The notes: generated from the letters alone by a model not told the origin. A DNA stretch of 38,891 nt from Candidatus Pelagibacter sp. (GCA_028221385.1 JAOIRP010000005.1:1-38891), one strand, 5' to 3'; counted from the stretch's first letter, positions 21,850 to 31,132 are shown. Made by a program: numbers and translations.

Positions 21850-23064
21850 ATGGAACAAAGTAGAGATGATTTTGTAATAGCAATACGTTCTGCTTTTTTA
21901 AAAAAAGGAGCTCAACAAAGATTTTCATTACTTGGACTGATTTTTTTTTCTATAATATTTTTAATTTTAGGTAGTTACAACTTTAAGATAGTTGATTTAG
22001 TAAAAATTTCCATCAAAGAAGTTGTATATAGATCTTCATTTATAGTTTCAGGACCAGAAAAAATTATTGGGGCTAGTTTTAATAAAATAGCCGATCATAT
22101 AAATCATTATAGTAGTTATCAATCAATTGAAAAAAAATTAGATGAATTAGAGTCTAAAGATTTATCAAATCAAATTATTATGCTTGAAAATATTAAGTAT
22201 AAAAAACTAGTTGATGATTATTTTATAAAAAACAATGAAATCTTTGCAAAGGTATTAATTGATAAGAATAGTCCATTTTTAAGATCTGTGGTTTTAAACA
22301 AAGGAAGTAAAAATAACATTAAACTTGGGATGGCTGTTCTTGATGGTGAATATTTAATTGGAAAAGTGGTTGAGGTAAATTTCTTCACATCTAGAGTTTT
22401 ATTATTATCAGATATCAATTCTAAAATTCCGGTATCTGTGTCACCAAATGACATTCAGGCAATCATGTCCGGTGATGGTAATCAAAACGCAACTTTACAA
22501 TATATTCAGGGGACAGATTTTAAAAACAATATTGAAGATATGATGGTTACAACTTCAGGGGCAGGTGGATTGTTTAAAAGTGGTATATTAATTGGAAAAA
22601 TAAATGCTACAGAAATCACACTGTCAAACAACTTAAATGTTGATGTTTTTAAAGATTTTACACAACTTAAGTACGTAAAAGTTATATCTTTTTCTAAAGA
22701 GGAAAAGGCTTTAGATCAAACATCTAAAAAAGAATTAAAAACAATGGATGCTCAAATTTTAGAGGCAACGAAACAAAAAGAAAATATAAGAATACTGCTA
22801 GAAGAAAAGAAAATAGCCAGAGAGGTTAGAGAAAATATTGAGGAAGAGAATAGTCAACTTAAAAATAGAATCTATAATTTGCAAACCAAACTTTCAGATG
22901 CTGAAGATGCTATTGAAGAACAGACAGTTCAAAAAGAAGAAATGGAATTTTTAAAATTAAATCTTTTATATGGACACAAATGTAAAAAAACCATGTTTAA
23001 TAAACTTCATAAAGTAGGAACACCAGAATATAAAAACTGCGTATTGCAAAAAGGAAAAATATAA
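21850..23064 (+). CDS. mreC: Rod-shape-determining protein MreC with long C-terminal coiled-coil tail
   Basis: 404 residues. A transmembrane helix at about 27-43 and an N-terminal dimerising coiled coil (about 90-125) precede the periplasmic beta domains (about 130-280). These contain 'SVVLNKGSKNNIKLGMAVL', 'GEYLIGKVVEV' and 'TTSGAGGLFKSGILIGKI', typical of MreC. The canonical protein would end near residue 285, but here a further 120 residues form a strongly charged heptad-like coiled coil (about 285-372), then a tail with Cys378 and Cys397. MreC scaffolds PBP2 and RodA. It lies 5 bp after mreB and abuts mreD. Confidence 0.93.
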   Translation: MEQSRDDFVIAIRSAFLKKGAQQRFSLLGLIFFSIIFLILGSYNFKIVDLVKISIKEVVYRSSFIVSGPEKIIGASFNKIADHINHYSSYQSIEKKLDELESKDLSNQIIMLENIKYKKLVDDYFIKNNEIFAKVLIDKNSPFLRSVVLNKGSKNNIKLGMAVLDGEYLIGKVVEVNFFTSRVLLLSDINSKIPVSVSPNDIQAIMSGDGNQNATLQYIQGTDFKNNIEDMMVTTSGAGGLFKSGILIGKINATEITLSNNLNVDVFKDFTQLKYVKVISFSKEEKALDQTSKKELKTMDAQILEATKQKENIRILLEEKKIAREVRENIEEENSQLKNRIYNLQTKLSDAEDAIEEQTVQKEEMEFLKLNLLYGHKCKKTMFNKLHKVGTPEYKNCVLQKGKI

Positions 23065-23586
23065 ATGAGTAATCTAAGAAACAATAATATTAGTAGAATT
23101 TTTTTTGAATATTTTCCATTAATTTTACTTTTTGTATCTGTAATGAATGACTTTGATTTTAATGATGTAGGATTAAAATATTTTTCTTTTAATTTTAGTT
23201 ACATATTAATTTTTTATTACACATTAAAGAGAAAAGAAGCTTTAGGTTATATAAGTCTTTTTGTTGCAGGATTATTTAATGATGTCATTGTTGGGCTGCC
23301 AATGGGGATTAGTAGTTTGTTATTTTTATTATTGTGTGGGTTTGCGTCATATTTAAGAAATATAACATTAAGGCCTAATCTTATGAAAGATTGGATTTTC
23401 TTTTTTATTACTCTTTTAATTATAAATTCATTTTCATATATATCTTTAGTTTTTATTTTTGAATATGATATTAATTATACCAATAGGATTGTTAATACTT
23501 TATTTACATTTATTTTTTATATTTTCTTTACTTATATATTTCATTTTATTGAAAATTTTTTTATAGGGTATAGAAATGCAGACTAA
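23065..23586 (+). CDS. mreD: Rod-shape-determining protein MreD
   Basis: 173 residues, almost entirely hydrophobic with about five or six membrane helices. 'GYISLFVAGLFNDVIVGLPMGISSLLFLLLCG' resembles the conserved MreD core (a GLxxDVxxGxPxG-type stretch). Its start directly follows the mreC stop, and its 3' end overlaps mrdA by 11 bp. MreD family members vary greatly, so position is half of the evidence. Confidence 0.9.
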   Translation: MSNLRNNNISRIFFEYFPLILLFVSVMNDFDFNDVGLKYFSFNFSYILIFYYTLKRKEALGYISLFVAGLFNDVIVGLPMGISSLLFLLLCGFASYLRNITLRPNLMKDWIFFFITLLIINSFSYISLVFIFEYDINYTNRIVNTLFTFIFYIFFTYIFHFIENFFIGYRNAD

Positions 23587-25543
23587 TCATTTTGGTGGCG
23601 AAAAACTTCTTACAATTAATAGAAGAATGTTTATTATTGGAGCAGCCAAGTTTGTAGTTTTCACTGGAATAATCATCAGGTTATTTTCATTACAAATTAC
23701 AGAAAATAAAAAGTATCTAACCTTATCTGACAAAAATAGATTAAGAGAATGGAGATTGCCACCAGTAAGAGGAGAATTTTTAGATTATTTTGGCAATGTA
23801 ATTGCAGGTAATCTTAAAGTGTATCAACTACATGTTGTTCCTGAACAAGTCGAAAATTTTAAAAGTTTAATGTTAAGACTTAAAGATCTTTTAAATTTAA
23901 GTGACAAACAATTTAATAAAATTATTAAAAAGAAAAATAGCCAAAAATCATGGGAAACTTTAATTGTATCTGACAATTTAACTTGGGAACAATTTACTAA
24001 AATTAATTTTTTTTTACATGAATTAACAGGAGCAAAACCTGTGCTTTCTGTATCACGAGATTATCCATTAAGTGAAAATTATACTCATGTGTTGGGTTAT
24101 GTAAGCATGGCTAGTGAAAAAGATATTTTAAATAATGAAGTAATTAAGAATAATCATGTGCCAGGCCTTAAAGTAGGTAAAACAGGTTTAGAAAAATCGT
24201 TTGAAAATGATTTGATTGGATCAAATGGTGTACAAAGATATGAGGTTAATGCATATGGCAAAAGAATTAATCAAATAGATCACCAAGAAGGAATAAAAGG
24301 AAAAACAATTAAACTTACAATTGATACTGAGGTTCAAAAACTTAGTAATGAATTGTTAAAAGACGTAGCGGGATCAATTAGTGTGATGGACATTTATACA
24401 GGAGATATAATTGCCATGCATTCATCCCCATCATTTGATCCTAACTTATTCTTATTTGGTATCAGTCAGGATGACTGGCAATTAATCAGAAATAACCCAT
24501 TGAAACCATTAGTTAATAAAACTTTATCTGGATTGTATTCTCCAGGGTCAACTATCAAACCGATAGTAGCTCTTTCTGCTTTAGAGAATGATGTTGTTTC
24601 AACAAAATTTAAAGTTAATTGTACAGGTAAAACTGAAATGTATGGACAAACTTATCATTGCTGGAAAAAAAAGGGTCATGGAGTCGTAGATTTAAAAGGT
24701 GCTATGAAAATGTCTTGTGACACATATTTTTACGAAATTGCAAGAAAACTTGGTGTAGATCGATTAAAAGAAACAGCGCTGAAGTTTGGTCTTGGAGAAA
24801 GGGTCTTAAACGAAGTTTATAGTAATGAAAAAAAAGGATTAGTTCCAGACACTCAATGGAAAAAAAATGCGTTAGGTAAGGGTTGGGTTATAGGAGAGAC
24901 TTTGATCACAGGTATTGGACAAGGATATTTGCAGACCACACCATTGCAATTATGTTTAATGACAGCACAATTAGCTAATGGTGGTTATAAAATTTATCCC
25001 AAAATAACATCTAATGATGACGATGTATCGTTTGAAGATATCAAGGCACAGATAGATGAAAATTATAAAAATTTTACTGAGTCAAAAAAAGGTTTAACTG
25101 AAGCTAGTCAGCAATTGCTTAGTTTTATTAAAGAAAAAAAACATCAGCCTTTGTTTAGAAACCCAGAAAATATTAAATTTGTTCAAAATGCAATGTTTGC
25201 TTCAACAAATGAGGTTAGGGGAACATCTTATTCATCTAGAATAAAAAATCCTAAATATCAATTTGCTGGCAAAACTGGAACATCACAGGTTAAAAGAATT
25301 ACAGAGAGAGACAGAGAGTTAGATTTAAAAACTATTGAAATTCCTTACAATGAAAGAGACCATGCTTTGTATGTTGCGTTTGGACCTTATAAAAATCCAA
25401 GATATGCATTAAGTGTACTAGTCGAACATGGAGGTTCTGGAAGTGCTGCGGCAGCACCCATGGCAAAAAAACTTTTCAAATTAATTATAGACAGACATGA
25501 AGAAAGAGAAAAAATCAGAAAAGAAAAATTATTAAAGATATAA
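23576..25543 (+). CDS. mrdA: Penicillin-binding protein 2 (elongasome transpeptidase)
   Basis: Class B PBP cross-linking peptidoglycan during elongation. It has 655 residues. An N-terminal membrane helix lies at about 17-38, and the pedestal domain has 'RLPPVRGEFLDYFGNVIA'. In the transpeptidase domain the nucleophile is Ser325 in STIK (SPGSTIKP), the second motif is SCD at 380-382 and the third is KTGT at 566-569. All catalytic motifs are intact. It overlaps mreD by 11 bp, and rodA follows one base after its stop. Confidence 0.96.
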   Translation: MQTNHFGGEKLLTINRRMFIIGAAKFVVFTGIIIRLFSLQITENKKYLTLSDKNRLREWRLPPVRGEFLDYFGNVIAGNLKVYQLHVVPEQVENFKSLMLRLKDLLNLSDKQFNKIIKKKNSQKSWETLIVSDNLTWEQFTKINFFLHELTGAKPVLSVSRDYPLSENYTHVLGYVSMASEKDILNNEVIKNNHVPGLKVGKTGLEKSFENDLIGSNGVQRYEVNAYGKRINQIDHQEGIKGKTIKLTIDTEVQKLSNELLKDVAGSISVMDIYTGDIIAMHSSPSFDPNLFLFGISQDDWQLIRNNPLKPLVNKTLSGLYSPGSTIKPIVALSALENDVVSTKFKVNCTGKTEMYGQTYHCWKKKGHGVVDLKGAMKMSCDTYFYEIARKLGVDRLKETALKFGLGERVLNEVYSNEKKGLVPDTQWKKNALGKGWVIGETLITGIGQGYLQTTPLQLCLMTAQLANGGYKIYPKITSNDDDVSFEDIKAQIDENYKNFTESKKGLTEASQQLLSFIKEKKHQPLFRNPENIKFVQNAMFASTNEVRGTSYSSRIKNPKYQFAGKTGTSQVKRITERDRELDLKTIEIPYNERDHALYVAFGPYKNPRYALSVLVEHGGSGSAAAAPMAKKLFKLIIDRHEEREKIRKEKLLKI

Positions 25544-25544
25544 A

Positions 25545-26666
25545 ATGCAATTTAATTCAATAAGCAACGAACAAACTATTTTTCAAAAATTTATGAATTT
25601 TGATTTCATCTTATTACTTTGTATTTTTCTTTTAGGGATAATAGGGTCCTTTGCAATGTATTCTACTGATGGTGGCGAATTATTATTTCATAGCAAAAGT
25701 CACATATCAAAATTTTTATTTTTTTTTCCAATGATGATTATTCTTTCATTTTTTAATATTAGATTTTGGCACTATACAGCTTATGTGTTTTATGTAATTG
25801 TTTTAATACTTTTAATATGGGCTTCATTATATGGAGTTAAAGCATCTGGCTCTCAAAGGTGGGTTGATTTGTATTTTATTAATTTACAACCTTCAGAGTT
25901 AATGAAAGTTGCAATAATAGTATGTTTGGCCAGGTACTATCATCGTGTACAACTAGATAAAGTTAATTCTTTTCAAAATTTGTTAACTGCAATAGTAATT
26001 CTAATTTTACCAATGATGCTTGTGATTAGTCAGCCAGATTTGGGAACTTCGATATTAATTGCTCTAAGCGGGTTAGTTGTTATATGGCTTACAGGTTTAA
26101 ATATCAAATATTTTTTATATTCTTTTTTTTCATTATTAATTTCAGCGCCATTTGCGATTGCATTTTTACAAGACTATCAAAAGTTAAGAATTTTAACTTT
26201 TCTTAATCCAGATAGAGATCCTTTAGGAGCTGGATATCAAATAATTCAATCTAAAATAGCAGTTGGCTCTGGAGGATTTATAGGAAAAGGTTTTTTAAAA
26301 GGTACCCAGAGTTATCTAGAATTTTTACCAGAAAAACATACTGATTTTATATTTACTTTATTTGCAGAAGAACATGGCTTTTTAGGTTCTCTTGGCCTTT
26401 TGATTATTTATATAACACTTATCTATAGAGTTATTAGAATAGGATCAATTTCTAGAAGTTTTTTTGCAAAACTTTATTGCTATGGATTTGGCTCTGCAAT
26501 TTTTTTCTATATTACAGTCAATATGTCAATGGTATTAGGCCTACTTCCTATAGTGGGTTCACCATTGCCACTTCTTTCTTATGGTGGTTCGTCAATGCTT
26601 GCAACAATGATAGGATTTGCAATTGTAATGAGCGCTAAAGTAAATCATAAACAGTTAATTGCATAA
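25545..26666 (+). CDS. rodA: RodA, SEDS-family peptidoglycan glycosyltransferase
   Basis: 373 residues with about 10 membrane helices. SEDS motifs seen are 'GSQRWVDLYFINLQPSELMK', 'QPDLGTSILIALSGLVVIW', 'QSKIAVGSGGFIGKG', 'FLPEKHTDFIFTLFAEEHGF' (containing the catalytic Asp region) and the C-terminal 'PIVGSPLPLLSYGGSSML'. It polymerises glycan strands with PBP2. It is the last gene of the elongasome cluster; a 60-bp gap without a clear terminator precedes the next gene. Confidence 0.96.
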   Translation: MQFNSISNEQTIFQKFMNFDFILLLCIFLLGIIGSFAMYSTDGGELLFHSKSHISKFLFFFPMMIILSFFNIRFWHYTAYVFYVIVLILLIWASLYGVKASGSQRWVDLYFINLQPSELMKVAIIVCLARYYHRVQLDKVNSFQNLLTAIVILILPMMLVISQPDLGTSILIALSGLVVIWLTGLNIKYFLYSFFSLLISAPFAIAFLQDYQKLRILTFLNPDRDPLGAGYQIIQSKIAVGSGGFIGKGFLKGTQSYLEFLPEKHTDFIFTLFAEEHGFLGSLGLLIIYITLIYRVIRIGSISRSFFAKLYCYGFGSAIFFYITVNMSMVLGLLPIVGSPLPLLSYGGSSMLATMIGFAIVMSAKVNHKQLIA

Positions 26667-26726
26667 ATAGTAAATTTGTCTATTTTGTCGCGAGAAAAAA
26701 TAAAGATAAGAATTATATAAAGTATC

Positions 26727-27968
26727 ATGGAGAATAATTTAAAAATAGGGATTGTAGGTGCTGGAATTCAAGGAATTTCTAATGCACTTTTTCTTCAAAA
26801 AAAAGGTTTTGAAGTAACTATTTTTGATAAAAAAGAACCAGGAAACACAGCTGCATCATATGGTAATGCAGGTCATTTTTCACCATATGCTTCAGTACCA
26901 ATAAATAGGCCAGATATTTTAACTGACGTACCTGCAATGCTTCTAAGTTCATCAGGACCGCTTGCACTTAAATGGAATTATGTTCCCAAAATGATTCCAT
27001 GGTTCTTACGCTTCATAAGAAATTGTTCAACTAGTAAAATGATGCATACCGCGAAGAATATGCATCAAATTTTAGATTTGGCGTTGCCAGCTTATGATGA
27101 ATTATTTGATGAAATTGACCTTGAAGGATTAGTTGAAAAGAAGGGAATACTTTATATTTGGAATGACCAAAGTTTAAAGAGTAGGGAGCTTGAAATTAGA
27201 GTAAGAAATGAACTTGGAGTAGATCAGCAAGTCGTAACCCCTAAAGAAATTCATGACCTTGAACCAAATATTAAACCTTTTTATCATGGTGGTGTCTACT
27301 ATCGTTATGGAAGACATGCACGAAATCCAAAAAAAATACTTTTAAAATTATTTGACCTTTTTGTTAAAAAAGGGGGGAACTTTTTAAAGTCAAATATAGA
27401 AAATATTAAATTTGAAAATGAAAAACCAATTGTCAAATCTGAATCGCAAAGTTTTCATTTTGATAAAATAGTTATTGCTTGTGGTGCTTTTTCTAAAAGA
27501 TTGACAGATAATTTAGATGAAAGAATGCCATTAGACACTGAAAGAGGTTATCATGTTCACTTTAAAGGTTGCGACCATCTTTTAACTAGACCTGTAATTT
27601 TTCAAAATAGAGGATTTGGTATCACTCCAATGGAACAAGGACTTAGAGTTGTTGGTACGGTAGAGTTTGGAGGTTTGGACAACCCAATCTCAAAAGGAAG
27701 AATTAAAAATTTAATCAATAACGCAAAATATATGCTTGGAGACCTACCAGAACATGAAGATGAATGGTTAGGTTTTAGACCAAGTATGCCAGATTTTTTA
27801 CCAGTAATAGGTCCTTCAAAAAACCATAAAAATGTTTTTTATTGTTTTGGACATCATCATTTAGGATGGACTTTAGGACCAATTTCAGGGAAGATAATTT
27901 CAGGGATGATTGCCAAAGAGAATACAAACTTAGATTTAAAACCCTATAGTTCATTAAGATTTAGTTAA
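26727..27968 (+). CDS. DadA-like FAD-dependent oxidoreductase (D-amino acid dehydrogenase family)
   Basis: 413 residues of the DAO superfamily. The FAD-binding GAGIQG lies at 11-16, followed by 'VTIFDKKEPGNTAASYGNAGHFSPY', the glycine-rich/NAGH segment of DadA-type enzymes. 'DTERGYHVHF', 'GTVEFGGLD', 'LGFRPSMPDFLPVIGPS' and 'CFGHHHLGWTLGP' complete the pattern. Likely oxidative deamination of a D-amino acid or a related amine at the membrane; the true substrate is unknown. The EamA permease starts immediately at its stop, and a D-2-hydroxyacid dehydrogenase follows, so the three are probably one operon. Confidence 0.85.
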   Translation: MENNLKIGIVGAGIQGISNALFLQKKGFEVTIFDKKEPGNTAASYGNAGHFSPYASVPINRPDILTDVPAMLLSSSGPLALKWNYVPKMIPWFLRFIRNCSTSKMMHTAKNMHQILDLALPAYDELFDEIDLEGLVEKKGILYIWNDQSLKSRELEIRVRNELGVDQQVVTPKEIHDLEPNIKPFYHGGVYYRYGRHARNPKKILLKLFDLFVKKGGNFLKSNIENIKFENEKPIVKSESQSFHFDKIVIACGAFSKRLTDNLDERMPLDTERGYHVHFKGCDHLLTRPVIFQNRGFGITPMEQGLRVVGTVEFGGLDNPISKGRIKNLINNAKYMLGDLPEHEDEWLGFRPSMPDFLPVIGPSKNHKNVFYCFGHHHLGWTLGPISGKIISGMIAKENTNLDLKPYSSLRFS

Positions 27969-28856
27969 GTGACTCAAAATTTCAAAGCTTATTTGATGTT
28001 GGTTCTAGCAACATTATTTTGGGCAGGCAATTTTATAGTTGGTAAAGCAGCTTTTGTTGAAGACATTCCCCCAATGTCACTGGTATTTTTTAGGTGGTCT
28101 CTTGTTTGGCTAATATTGTTACCGTTTACTTATAAAGAAATAATAAAGCATAAAGAAGTAATTCTCAAAAACTTACCATTATTATTTTTCCTAGCTTTAA
28201 CAAGTGTGGGTTTGTTCAATTCATTTACATATCTTGCTCTCGTACATACACAGGTAATCAATGCTTCGCTTTTTAATACTGCTATTCCAGCAATGATAAT
28301 CTTTTTATGCTTTATATTTAAGATTGAAAAAACTAATCGATTTCAAATTATGGGATTAATTCTTTCAGTATTAGGAATTTTATCAATTATTACCAAACTT
28401 GATTTCAATATCTTACTATCATTAAATTTTAACAAAGGTGATATTATAATGATAGGGGGTGTGATTACTTGGGGTCTTTATTCCTCTTTTTTAAAGAAAA
28501 AAAAATTTACATTACCGCTTCTAACCTTGGTTCATATTTTGTGTACTTTTGGTTTGTTATTTATATTGCCTCAATTTTTATTTGAAATCTCTCAGGGAAA
28601 AATTATAAAATTTGATATCAACTTAAGTTATATTTTAATTTATCTTGCATTATTTCCTAGTATCGGCTCCTATTATTGTTGGGCAGGAGCAGTTTCTATT
28701 ATTGGAGCAAATAGAGCAGGTATTTTTTTATCATTAATACCTTTGTTCAGTACAATTTTAGCGATGTTTTTTTTTAATGAAAATTTTTATTTTTTTCATT
28801 TCATTGGCTCAGTTTTGATTGTATTAGGTTTAATTCTATCAAACAAAAAATTATAA
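27969..28856 (+). CDS. EamA/DMT-superfamily permease
   Basis: 295 residues with about 10 membrane helices arranged as two EamA repeats (first around 'LVLATLFWAGNFIVGKAAF', second around 'GDIIMIGGVITWGLYSSFLKKK'). The 'PPMSLVFFRWSLVWLILLP' and 'AGAVSIIGANRAGIFLSLIPLFSTILA' stretches are typical. Such proteins export or import small metabolites, often amino acids. The frame starts with GTG directly after the upstream TAA, and no better start exists. Its substrate may be linked to the flanking DadA-like and hydroxyacid dehydrogenase enzymes, but that is inference. Confidence 0.88.
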   Translation: MTQNFKAYLMLVLATLFWAGNFIVGKAAFVEDIPPMSLVFFRWSLVWLILLPFTYKEIIKHKEVILKNLPLLFFLALTSVGLFNSFTYLALVHTQVINASLFNTAIPAMIIFLCFIFKIEKTNRFQIMGLILSVLGILSIITKLDFNILLSLNFNKGDIIMIGGVITWGLYSSFLKKKKFTLPLLTLVHILCTFGLLFILPQFLFEISQGKIIKFDINLSYILIYLALFPSIGSYYCWAGAVSIIGANRAGIFLSLIPLFSTILAMFFFNENFYFFHFIGSVLIVLGLILSNKKL

Positions 28857-29807
28857 ATGCTTAAAGTTGCAATATTAGATGATTATCAAAATGTTTCACA
28901 GGAATTTGTGGATTTAAAAAAATTATCTGGAAAATATGATTTCAAAATTTTTGATGAACCTTTTACTGATGAGGCCGATGCAATAGATCAGCTATCAGAT
29001 TTTGAGGCACTTCTTGTCATGCGAGAAAGAACACCAATCACTAAAAATCTAATAGATAATTTAGATAAACTTAAGTATGTCATAACAAGTGGATCAAAAA
29101 ATAAAGCCATAGATCTTGAGGCTGCAAAAAAAAGAAAAATTATAGTTTGTGGAACTGAGATTAATTTTACACCAACATCTGAATTGACTTGGGGTCTAAT
29201 TTTAGGGTTAGCTAGAAACTTTAAGGAAGAAATTGACAATATGTATCAGGGGTATTGGCAAACAACCATAGGCTTTGAGCTTAAGGGAAAAATTTTAGGG
29301 TTAGTTGGACTTGGAAGAGTTGGTTCTGAAGTTGCAAAAATTGGTAAAGCATTTGGAATGCAAGTTATTGCATGGAGTGAAAATTTAAATTTAGACAAAT
29401 GTAAAGAACTTGATGTTCTCCCTTGTAGCAAAGAAGATGTATTAAAAACATCAGATTTTTTATCTATTCACGTTCAAGGAGGGGAAAGATATAAAGAGTT
29501 AATTAAATTAAAAGAATTAGATATGATGAAAAAAACAGCATTTTTAATTAACACATCAAGAGGTTCTATTATTAATGAAGATGATTTAATTATTGCATTA
29601 TCAACTAACGTTATTGCTGGAGCAGGACTGGATGTTTATGAGAAAGAACCATTACCAGAGAATAATAAATTAAGATTTTTACCAAATGCTCTATTACTCC
29701 CACATGTTGGTTATGTAACAGCTGAAAATTATACAAAATTTTATACACAAATGATTGAAGCACTAGAGGCGTGCGTTGCAGGTAAACCAATAAGGATTAT
29801 TGAATAA
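28857..29807 (+). CDS. NAD-dependent D-2-hydroxyacid dehydrogenase family protein
   Basis: 316 residues. The Rossmann motif is GLVGLGRVGSEVAKIGKAFG. Catalytic residues are the Arg of 'INTSRGSIINEDDL', the Glu of 'AGLDVYEKEPLP' and the His of 'LLPHVGYVT'. It interconverts a 2-oxoacid and a D-2-hydroxyacid; substrate unknown. It starts right at the end of the EamA gene (TAA then ATG). A 2-oxoacid made by the DadA-like enzyme upstream would be a plausible substrate, which would make a short D-amino acid to D-hydroxyacid route. That link is inference. Confidence 0.88.
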   Translation: MLKVAILDDYQNVSQEFVDLKKLSGKYDFKIFDEPFTDEADAIDQLSDFEALLVMRERTPITKNLIDNLDKLKYVITSGSKNKAIDLEAAKKRKIIVCGTEINFTPTSELTWGLILGLARNFKEEIDNMYQGYWQTTIGFELKGKILGLVGLGRVGSEVAKIGKAFGMQVIAWSENLNLDKCKELDVLPCSKEDVLKTSDFLSIHVQGGERYKELIKLKELDMMKKTAFLINTSRGSIINEDDLIIALSTNVIAGAGLDVYEKEPLPENNKLRFLPNALLLPHVGYVTAENYTKFYTQMIEALEACVAGKPIRIIE

Positions 29808-29810
29808 TTT

Positions 29811-30182
29811 ATGACAAAAAAAATTAATAAAGATTTAACAGCTGAACAAAAATTAGTTTTATTTGAAGATGGAACTGAAGCACCAGGTACTAGTGAATTA
29901 AACTATGAAAAAAGAAAAGGTAGTTATCACTGTGCCAATTGTGGAGAAAAATTATTTGATTCAAATACAAAATATGAAAGTGGTTCAGGATGGCCTTCAT
30001 TTTATAGGTCTTTACCTGATGTTTTTGAAACCAAAACAGATCATCTATTAGGTTATGCAAGAACTGAGTATCATTGTAAAAAATGTGGAGGTCATCATGG
30101 CCACATATTTGAAGATGGCCCAGAACCAACAGGTAAAAGATATTGCAACAATGGTGTTTGCTTGGTTTTTAAAGAAGAATGA
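29811..30182 (+). CDS. msrB: Peptide-methionine (R)-S-oxide reductase MsrB
   Basis: Repairs oxidised methionine R-sulfoxide in proteins. It has 123 residues. The zinc site is formed by CANC (41-44) and CKKC (89-92), with the substrate motif GWPSF (60-64), 'GGHHGHIFEDGP' and the catalytic Cys112 in RYCNNG. An additional Cys117 sits five residues further on and could be a resolving cysteine, though this is not established. It overlaps the following small membrane-protein gene by 4 bp (ATGA). Confidence 0.96.
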   Translation: MTKKINKDLTAEQKLVLFEDGTEAPGTSELNYEKRKGSYHCANCGEKLFDSNTKYESGSGWPSFYRSLPDVFETKTDHLLGYARTEYHCKKCGGHHGHIFEDGPEPTGKRYCNNGVCLVFKEE

Positions 30183-30520
30183 TAATAAAATATATTAGTT
30201 TTTTAATTGGAATTGTTTGGTCTTATTCAATAATAAAAACACAATCTGTGTTTAGTAAAAAGGCTGGTATAATATTTAAAATTTTTATTACAAAAATTTC
30301 TTGGTTTAGTTTAATTGCAGCATGTTACTTTGGTTATAAAAACTTTACAGTAAAATCTACAGTTATTGGTATTATAATTGGAGTTTTATTAGTCAATGTT
30401 GGCTTTTATTTATTGAAAAAAAATATTAATCAAAGATTTAATGAAAAAAAAATAACAATCTTTAAAAATTTTTTTGAATATACTTTAATTTTTTTAATTA
30501 TTTATTTCGTTTTATTTTAA
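30179..30520 (+). CDS. Small hydrophobic membrane protein, unrecognised
   Basis: 113 residues with about four predicted membrane helices (around 3-18, 38-52, 60-80 and 97-113) and short basic loops. I recognise no family. Its ATG overlaps the msrB stop (ATGA), so it is probably translated with msrB. The 3' end overlaps the convergent glutaredoxin gene by 9 bp, which favours it being a real gene with a compact boundary. Confidence 0.65.
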   Translation: MIIKYISFLIGIVWSYSIIKTQSVFSKKAGIIFKIFITKISWFSLIAACYFGYKNFTVKSTVIGIIIGVLLVNVGFYLLKKNINQRFNEKKITIFKNFFEYTLIFLIIYFVLF

Positions 30521-30766
30521 AAGATCTTGTAATTTATTTTCTTTTTCGAGAGCCCTTGCTTCATCGTAGCCACCAATGTGCTGATCATCAAAAAAAATTT
30601 GAGGAATTGTTCTTTTTCCATTAGCTTTTTTAATCATTTCATCCATAGCACCATCAACAGTTGCAATATTTATTTCTTTATATTCAACATTATTTCTTGT
30701 TAGTAATCTTTTTGCTGCATCACAAAAATTACAAAGTGGACCTGTATAAATTGTTACTGATTTCAT
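30512..30766 (-). CDS. grxC: Glutaredoxin (GrxC type, CNFC active site)
   Basis: 84 residues with a thioredoxin fold. The active site is Cys12-Asn-Phe-Cys15 instead of the common CPYC. The cis-Pro motif is TIPQIF (53-58), and the glutathione-binding 'IGGYDEARAL' follows. It reduces disulfides and glutathionylated proteins in the cytoplasm. It lies 3 bp after the TIGR03643 gene stop on the same strand, so the two probably form an operon. Confidence 0.95.
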   Translation of the reverse strand: MKSVTIYTGPLCNFCDAAKRLLTRNNVEYKEINIATVDGAMDEMIKKANGKRTIPQIFFDDQHIGGYDEARALEKENKLQDLLK

Positions 30767-30769
30767 GAC

Positions 30770-31066
30770 TTATAAATAATCATTCTTTTTAATTTTACTA
30801 GTAATTTCTTTTCTTGAATATTCAAACTTTTTCCTATGTTTTATACTTTTTTGATTTACTCTTTTTCTCCATAATCTAAATGAAGTAGGTTTTATAGATC
30901 TTCGCATTATTTTAATTACTTCAGATTCTGTTTTTCCAGTTTTTTTTTCAATTTCTTCAAAAGTGATCCGGTCAGCCCAGGCAGCCCAAATGATCCAGTC
31001 AGGATCTGATATATGTGGTTCTGGATTTTTGACTTTAGTAATTGGTCTGCGACCTTTTTTTTTCAT
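30770..31066 (-). CDS. TIGR03643/DUF2805 family protein, function unknown
   Basis: 98 residues. The core 'DPDWIIWAAWADRITFEEIEKKTG' followed by 'ESEVIKIMRRSIKPTSFRLWRKRV' matches the DUF2805/TIGR03643 family as I remember it, with a basic C-terminal tail. The 'TFEEIEKKTGKTESEVIKIMR' stretch looks helix-turn-helix-like, so nucleic acid binding is possible. A good AAGGA Shine-Dalgarno precedes ATG 31066. It is followed by glutaredoxin. Confidence 0.85.
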   Translation of the reverse strand: MKKKGRRPITKVKNPEPHISDPDWIIWAAWADRITFEEIEKKTGKTESEVIKIMRRSIKPTSFRLWRKRVNQKSIKHRKKFEYSRKEITSKIKKNDYL

Positions 31067-31132
31067 AAATCCTTTATAATTGAAAAAAAAGATTAATGCA
31101 TTTTATTTAAGGTCATGATATTATCAAATATA

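Noticed and set aside
26667..26726. Promoter for the DadA-like gene
   Set aside because: TTGTCG and TATATA are 22-23 bp apart, outside the usual spacing.
29890..30129. 79-codon His-rich minus-strand frame in msrB
   Set aside because: The His/Phe richness is the complement of the MsrB zinc-site codons.
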